The notes beneath the pieces were generated by a model. The model was not told the origin of the DNA. It saw nothing but the letters and a program-made list of their open reading frames with translations, and did no database searches. Positions 6,964 through 9,588 of a DNA stretch of 9,588 bases are shown here, piece after piece; the first letter of the stretch is position 1, and every line of letters begins with the position of its first letter. Origin of the DNA: Pseudothermotoga sp. Its GTDB lineage: Bacteria; Thermotogota; Thermotogae; Thermotogales; DSM-5069. The position numbers and the translations under genes are program-made. The stretch covers positions 1 to 9,588 of the forward strand of contig DOKY01000005.1 in NCBI GenBank assembly GCA_003510135.1, written 5' to 3'.

Positions 6964-7686
6964 TCAGTCAACGTCGAGGAACTTCTTGAACACGTTCACA
7001 ACTTCGTGGAACTTTTCATCTCTCAACCACTCGGTCCAGCCGTTTTTGCGGTAGATATTTTCCACGTACCACGGATAGTTGAGCTTGTCGAAAGAGATTC
7101 TGCCCACATACTTCGATAAGAGACTCGCCAGATTCGCGGGGTTCATGGGTAATATGGGTCCCACAAAGACCGATACATCAACGTTGGACTCCCGAAGCTT
7201 TCGTACAGTTTCGATCCGTTCGTCTATCGGTGCAGCGTTAGGCTCCAGGATTTTTCTCACCCGCTCGTCATCCGTGGTAATGGTTATGGTGACACTCACG
7301 TTCGCGTTTCGGAGTATGTCGAGATCTCTCAGAATCAAACTCGACTTTGTGAAGATATGCACGTTTCTGAATCGGTCCAGAGCGATTTTCAGCAGTGTCC
7401 TCGTCAGCTGATATTTCTTCTCGATCGGCTGATACGGATCGCAAATGCTCGAGAAAAGTATGCTTCCCTTCAGTTTGTACAGTTCTCGCTCAAAAACTTC
7501 AGGTGCGTTGATCTTAACGAAGACGTCCCTTCCCCACACACCAGACGTGTTCTTGAATGGGCCTATGAACTGTGCGTAACAGTACTTGCACCCATGTCCA
7601 CATCCAATGTAGGGATTGACAACGTGTCTGGCTATCGGGATTTTCGTTTTTGTTACCAGCTTTTTGACCTGCACCTCGCGCACCAT
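6964..7686 (-). CDS. Radical SAM protein, spore photoproduct lyase-like (SplB/COG1533) family
   Basis: A 240-residue protein with the radical SAM cluster motif Cys29-x3-Cys33-x2-Cys36 in YIGCGHGCKYCYAQ (26-39). The three cysteines hold a 4Fe-4S cluster that cleaves S-adenosylmethionine. The flanking HVVNPYIGC, the FSSICDPYQPIEKKYQLTR segment (78-96) and IFTKSSLILRDLDIL (111-125) are typical of the DNA-repair-photolyase-like group. Members of this group occur in many non-sporulating anaerobes, and their substrates are mostly unknown. Real spore photoproduct lyase is longer and has extra conserved cysteines, so repair of thymine dimers should not be assumed. The start at ATG 7684-7686 fits family alignment, but no SD is visible upstream; GTG 7681-7683 is an alternative. 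It is transcribed away from the ribokinase gene. Family is certain, reaction unknown. Confidence 0.88.
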   Translation of the reverse strand: MVREVQVKKLVTKTKIPIARHVVNPYIGCGHGCKYCYAQFIGPFKNTSGVWGRDVFVKINAPEVFERELYKLKGSILFSSICDPYQPIEKKYQLTRTLLKIALDRFRNVHIFTKSSLILRDLDILRNANVSVTITITTDDERVRKILEPNAAPIDERIETVRKLRESNVDVSVFVGPILPMNPANLASLLSKYVGRISFDKLNYPWYVENIYRKNGWTEWLRDEKFHEVVNVFKKFLDVD

Positions 7687-7742
7687 ATCAGATACAATTA
7701 AACTACAGAAAGACGGGAAAAAGTTTCTGAAGGGGGAATCAC
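7687..7742. promoter_or_regulatory. Divergent intergenic spacer with candidate back-to-back promoters
   Basis: This 56-bp gap must carry the start signals of both the minus-strand radical SAM gene and the plus-strand ribokinase gene. On the + strand TACAAT (7693-7698) is a good -10 candidate, but the best -35-like TTGACC (7664-7669) is 23 bp away, too far for a standard promoter. On the minus strand TTTAAT (7697-7702) is a -10 candidate overlapping the first. It would place the transcript start only a few bases before ATG 7686, which fits the lack of an SD there. AAGGGGGA (7730-7737) is the ribokinase SD. The promoter boxes are tentative. Confidence 0.35.
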
Positions 7743-8651
7743 ATGATCGCAGTTGTTGGGAGCAACAACGTTGATCTTGTGCTCACGGTCGATCATTTCA
7801 CGCAGCCTGGGGAAACCCAGAGGTGCCTTTCGTACGAACGTTTTCCGGGCGGTAAAGGAGCAAACCAGGCTGTGGCCTGTAAGAAACTCACCGCCGAAGT
7901 CTACTTTCTGACCTGCATTGGTAACGATGGAAATGGTGAATTCTCCTTCGAAACGTTGACGCGAGCAGGGCTCAGAGACGGTCTGGTCAAGGTCGGCCTT
8001 CCAAACGGCTTTGCAATGATCGAGGTGACACGCGACGGCCAAAACAGAATCATCATCTTTCCCGGTGCCAACGCAGCAATGAATGTGCAACTCGTTCAGG
8101 ACCATCTGGACGAGCTTTTGGAAGCCGACATCCTCCTGCTCCAAAACGAAATTCCGTTCGAAGTGAACCTGGAAATCGCAAGACGGTTCAAAGAGAAAGA
8201 AAAGCTCGTCATTTTCGATCCGGCACCTGCCGCGGGTGTGGAGGACGAGATCTACCAGTACGTGGACATAATCACGCCAAACGAGTCCGAGGCACACCAG
8301 CTTACAGGCAAATTCGGCGAGGCCGCCGCACGGGAACTCCTCAAAAAAGGTTGTGCAAACGTGCTGCTCAAGATGGGTGACAAGGGTTGCTATTTCACGG
8401 GAAAGCTTGGAACGTTCAGAGTAGATGCTTTCAAGGTTAACGCTGTTGACAGCACCGCAGCGGGCGACGTGTTCAACGCGGCGTTCGCGGTCTGGTTTGA
8501 AAAGAGTAAGGATGTACAGAAATCGTTAGTTTTCGCAACGGCCGCGGCAGCCATAAGCGTGACGAGACTTGGTGCTCAGAGCTCAATACCAACATTCGAA
8601 GAGGTTCTGAACTTCTTGAAGGAAAGAAGGATCGGGGGATTCGACAGATGA
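7743..8651 (+). CDS. rbsK: Ribokinase (PfkB family)
   Basis: This enzyme phosphorylates D-ribose with ATP to ribose 5-phosphate, which feeds the pentose phosphate pathway and PRPP. It has 302 residues, a normal length. Both PfkB signatures are visible: FPGGKGANQAV (34-44), contacting the sugar, and DSTAAGDVFNAAFA (236-249), with Asp242 as catalytic base. VVGSNNVDLVL (4-14) is the usual N-terminus and TRLGAQSSIP (274-283) the C-terminal tail. The sequence resembles T. maritima ribokinase throughout, as I recall it, including the alanine in DSTAAGD where most families have glycine. The start ATG 7743 has AAGGGGGA 5 nt upstream. The stop overlaps the next gene's ATG. No ribose transporter gene is adjacent. 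Another pentose substrate is possible but less likely. Confidence 0.93.
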   Translation: MIAVVGSNNVDLVLTVDHFTQPGETQRCLSYERFPGGKGANQAVACKKLTAEVYFLTCIGNDGNGEFSFETLTRAGLRDGLVKVGLPNGFAMIEVTRDGQNRIIIFPGANAAMNVQLVQDHLDELLEADILLLQNEIPFEVNLEIARRFKEKEKLVIFDPAPAAGVEDEIYQYVDIITPNESEAHQLTGKFGEAAARELLKKGCANVLLKMGDKGCYFTGKLGTFRVDAFKVNAVDSTAAGDVFNAAFAVWFEKSKDVQKSLVFATAAAAISVTRLGAQSSIPTFEEVLNFLKERRIGGFDR

Positions 8652-9343
8652 GATACGAAATGGTTTATTTCGATCTCGACGGCACCCTGCTGGATTTCGC
8701 AAAGGCCGAGAGAGAAGCGATAAGCACCGTACTTGCGGAGTTCGGTATTCCTTTGAGCGATGATCAGATACGGATGTACGTTGAGATCAACAAAAAATGG
8801 TGGCGGTTTCTGTCGGAAGGCAAGGCCTCGAAAGACAGGATCGTGATCGCAAGGTTCGAGGAATTCCTGTCCTGGTTGAGACATACGGAGATTTCTCCGG
8901 CTGAGGTCTCAGAGAGATACCTGGAGAGGTTATCCAACTGCGGCTATTTTTTGCCGGGAGCTGAGGAGTTCTTGAAGAAGATGAAAGCTCTGAACGTCAG
9001 GATGGCCGCGCTCACGAACGGTGTTCATTCGGTGCAGGAAAGAAGGGCGAAACTCTTGAAGCTCGAACGTTTTTTCGAGTTCATGATAACTTCGGAGCTT
9101 TGCGGCAAACCGAAGCCGGACCCGGCGATGTTCCTGCTCGCCGCAAGCAAGAGCGGAGTTCCTCTGACACAGTCGGTGTACGTTGGTGACGATCCTGTGA
9201 CCGATTATCTTGCAGCTAAGAACGCTGAGGCAGATTTCATCCTGCTGGATCTTGATTCAGTTCATCCCGACTTTGATGGTCTCAGAGCAACATCTTACGA
9301 CGAACTCTTCGATCTGCTGACCTGTGAATCGATCATTTCGTAG
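8648..9343 (+). CDS. HAD-superfamily hydrolase, YjjG-like (probable nucleotidase/phosphatase)
   Basis: A 231-residue haloacid dehalogenase-type phosphatase. Motif I is YFDLDGTLLDF (7-17), with Asp9 as nucleophile and Asp11 as acid/base. Motif II is LTNG (122-125), motif III GKPKPDP (153-159), and motif IV YVGDDPVTDY (178-187). The helical cap (about 18-100) with INKKWWRFLSEGKASKD and the segment TNGVHSVQERR resemble the YjjG group, which dephosphorylates pyrimidine nucleoside monophosphates, including non-canonical ones. HAD specificity is hard to read from sequence, so a general sugar- or nucleotide-phosphatase role is equally possible. ATG 8648 overlaps the ribokinase TGA (8649-8651), with GGGGGA (8634-8639) as SD, so the pair is probably co-transcribed and translationally coupled. 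That fits a link to ribose or nucleotide salvage. Confidence 0.88.
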   Translation: MRYEMVYFDLDGTLLDFAKAEREAISTVLAEFGIPLSDDQIRMYVEINKKWWRFLSEGKASKDRIVIARFEEFLSWLRHTEISPAEVSERYLERLSNCGYFLPGAEEFLKKMKALNVRMAALTNGVHSVQERRAKLLKLERFFEFMITSELCGKPKPDPAMFLLAASKSGVPLTQSVYVGDDPVTDYLAAKNAEADFILLDLDSVHPDFDGLRATSYDELFDLLTCESIIS

Positions 9344-9472
9344 AGCCATTTACGAAAGCCCGCCGTGAAAGTGTACTCTTTCAAGGGAGGGATGAAAGGC
9401 AGCTTTTTCGTTAGATATATTGCAGTTTTTCTAATGATGGTAATGTACAACAGAAGAACAGAAGGGAAAGTA
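9344..9472 (+). other. Intergenic stretch between HAD gene and TnpB remnant
   Basis: From about 9400 this stretch is visibly more A+T-rich than the genes before it. An open frame runs from GTG 9365 into the TnpB tail; its first residues (M-K-V-Y-S-F-K) are faintly like a TnpB N-terminus, but residues 8-36 are not recognisable. A short palindrome, TGAAAG (9366-9371) and CTTTCA (9378-9383), is too weak and lacks a T-run, so I do not call it a terminator. No RNA gene was recognised. Confidence 0.4.
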
Positions 9473-9580
9473 AATTGTGAGCAAAGCCGATTCCCTGCAG
9501 ATAGAGCTATTAAGTGTGAATGTGGTTGGAACTGCGATAGGGATGTTAATGTTGAAGGGGAAAGCCCACTACTTCAGTAG
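9473..9580 (+). pseudogene. tnpB: 3' remnant of an IS200/IS605-type TnpB (RNA-guided nuclease) gene
   Basis: The frame ending at TAG 9578-9580 encodes ADRAIKCECGWNCDRDVN (about 9494-9550). This matches the TnpB C-terminus, where a zinc-finger half (C-x-C-G here) is followed by DRDxNAA; its second Asp is the last RuvC catalytic residue. After DRDVN the usual AAxNI segment is replaced by EGESPLLQ, which is simply the terminal hairpin read as codons. Upstream, the first zinc-finger cysteine pair and the rest of TnpB (normally about 350-430 residues) cannot be found. The gene is therefore a tail fragment, decayed or internally deleted, and is not expected to be active. An intact copy elsewhere in the genome could still use its ends. 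Confidence 0.7.
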
Positions 9581-9584
9581 TGGG
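9565..9584 (+). repeat. IS200/IS605-type right-end hairpin (also 3' end of a TnpB omega-RNA scaffold)
   Basis: CCCACTAC (9565-9572) and GTAGTGGG (9577-9584) form a perfect 8-bp stem closed by a TTCA loop, preceded by GGGGAAAG and followed by AGGA at the end of the window. The subterminal hairpin near the right end is the mark of IS200/IS605 elements, where TnpA recognises it in single-stranded DNA. In TnpB systems the same region forms the 3' end of the guide RNA scaffold. Its position just behind the TnpB tail supports this. The element's cleavage site and any guide sequence lie beyond the window. Confidence 0.75.
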
Positions 9585-9588
9585 AGGA

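Noticed and set aside
7698..8297. 199-codon minus-strand frame inside rbsK
   Set aside because: A shadow of the ribokinase gene with no SD and no protein-like motif.
9366..9383. TGAAAG/CTTTCA palindrome after the HAD gene as terminator or operator
   Set aside because: Short, A+T-rich stem without a T-run and without a second copy; not supportable.
9353..9567. GAAAGCCC repeated at 9353-9360 and 9560-9567 as possible element ends
   Set aside because: An 8-bp repeat is expected by chance at this distance, and no left-end hairpin accompanies the first copy.

Overview
The window looks like a contig from a thermophilic, anaerobic bacterium of the Thermotogae. By eye the base composition is near 50% G+C, so a Pseudothermotoga-like genome fits, but that is inference. 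The best clue is the ribokinase (7743-8651). Its residue pattern, including DSTAAGD and the tail TRLGAQSSIP, closely resembles the Thermotoga maritima ribokinase as I remember it. Gene packing is very tight, Shine-Dalgarno (SD) sequences are strong, and TTG is used as a start.

Layout. Bases 13-6511 are the distal part of a de novo purine operon, all on the + strand: purL (3' part only), purF, purM, purN, purH, purD. Most neighbours overlap by 4-8 nt or nearly touch, so translation is probably coupled. Together they cover formylglycinamidine ribonucleotide synthesis (PurL), the committed step from PRPP (PurF), GAR synthesis and formylation (PurD, PurN), AIR synthesis (PurM) and the last two steps to IMP (PurH). 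The early operon genes (purS, purQ, and probably purC, purE or purB) are not in view.

Bases 6508-6963 are a genome scar. A minus-strand C-terminal piece of a MalG-type sugar ABC permease lies head to head with a plus-strand C-terminal piece of a probable ROK-family regulator. Both have lost their 5' ends at the same junction near 6757-6781. The simplest reading is one deletion that removed the middle of a divergent sugar-transport and regulator locus. A mis-assembly could look the same.

Bases 6964-7686 (minus) encode a radical SAM protein of the spore-photolyase-like (SplB, COG1533) group. A 56-bp divergent spacer separates it from a two-gene + strand unit: ribokinase (rbsK) and a HAD phosphatase resembling YjjG nucleotidases, overlapping by 4 nt.

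The right edge (about 9473-9588) holds the degraded 3' end of an IS200/IS605-type TnpB gene and a perfect 8-bp hairpin typical of the right end of such elements and of the 3' end of the TnpB guide RNA scaffold. The left edge (1-10) matches the end of an Illumina adapter and creates a false stop in purL. Both edges therefore look like assembly limits. I see no convincing undescribed system. The most interesting items are the head-to-head deletion scar and the TnpB/omega-RNA end.
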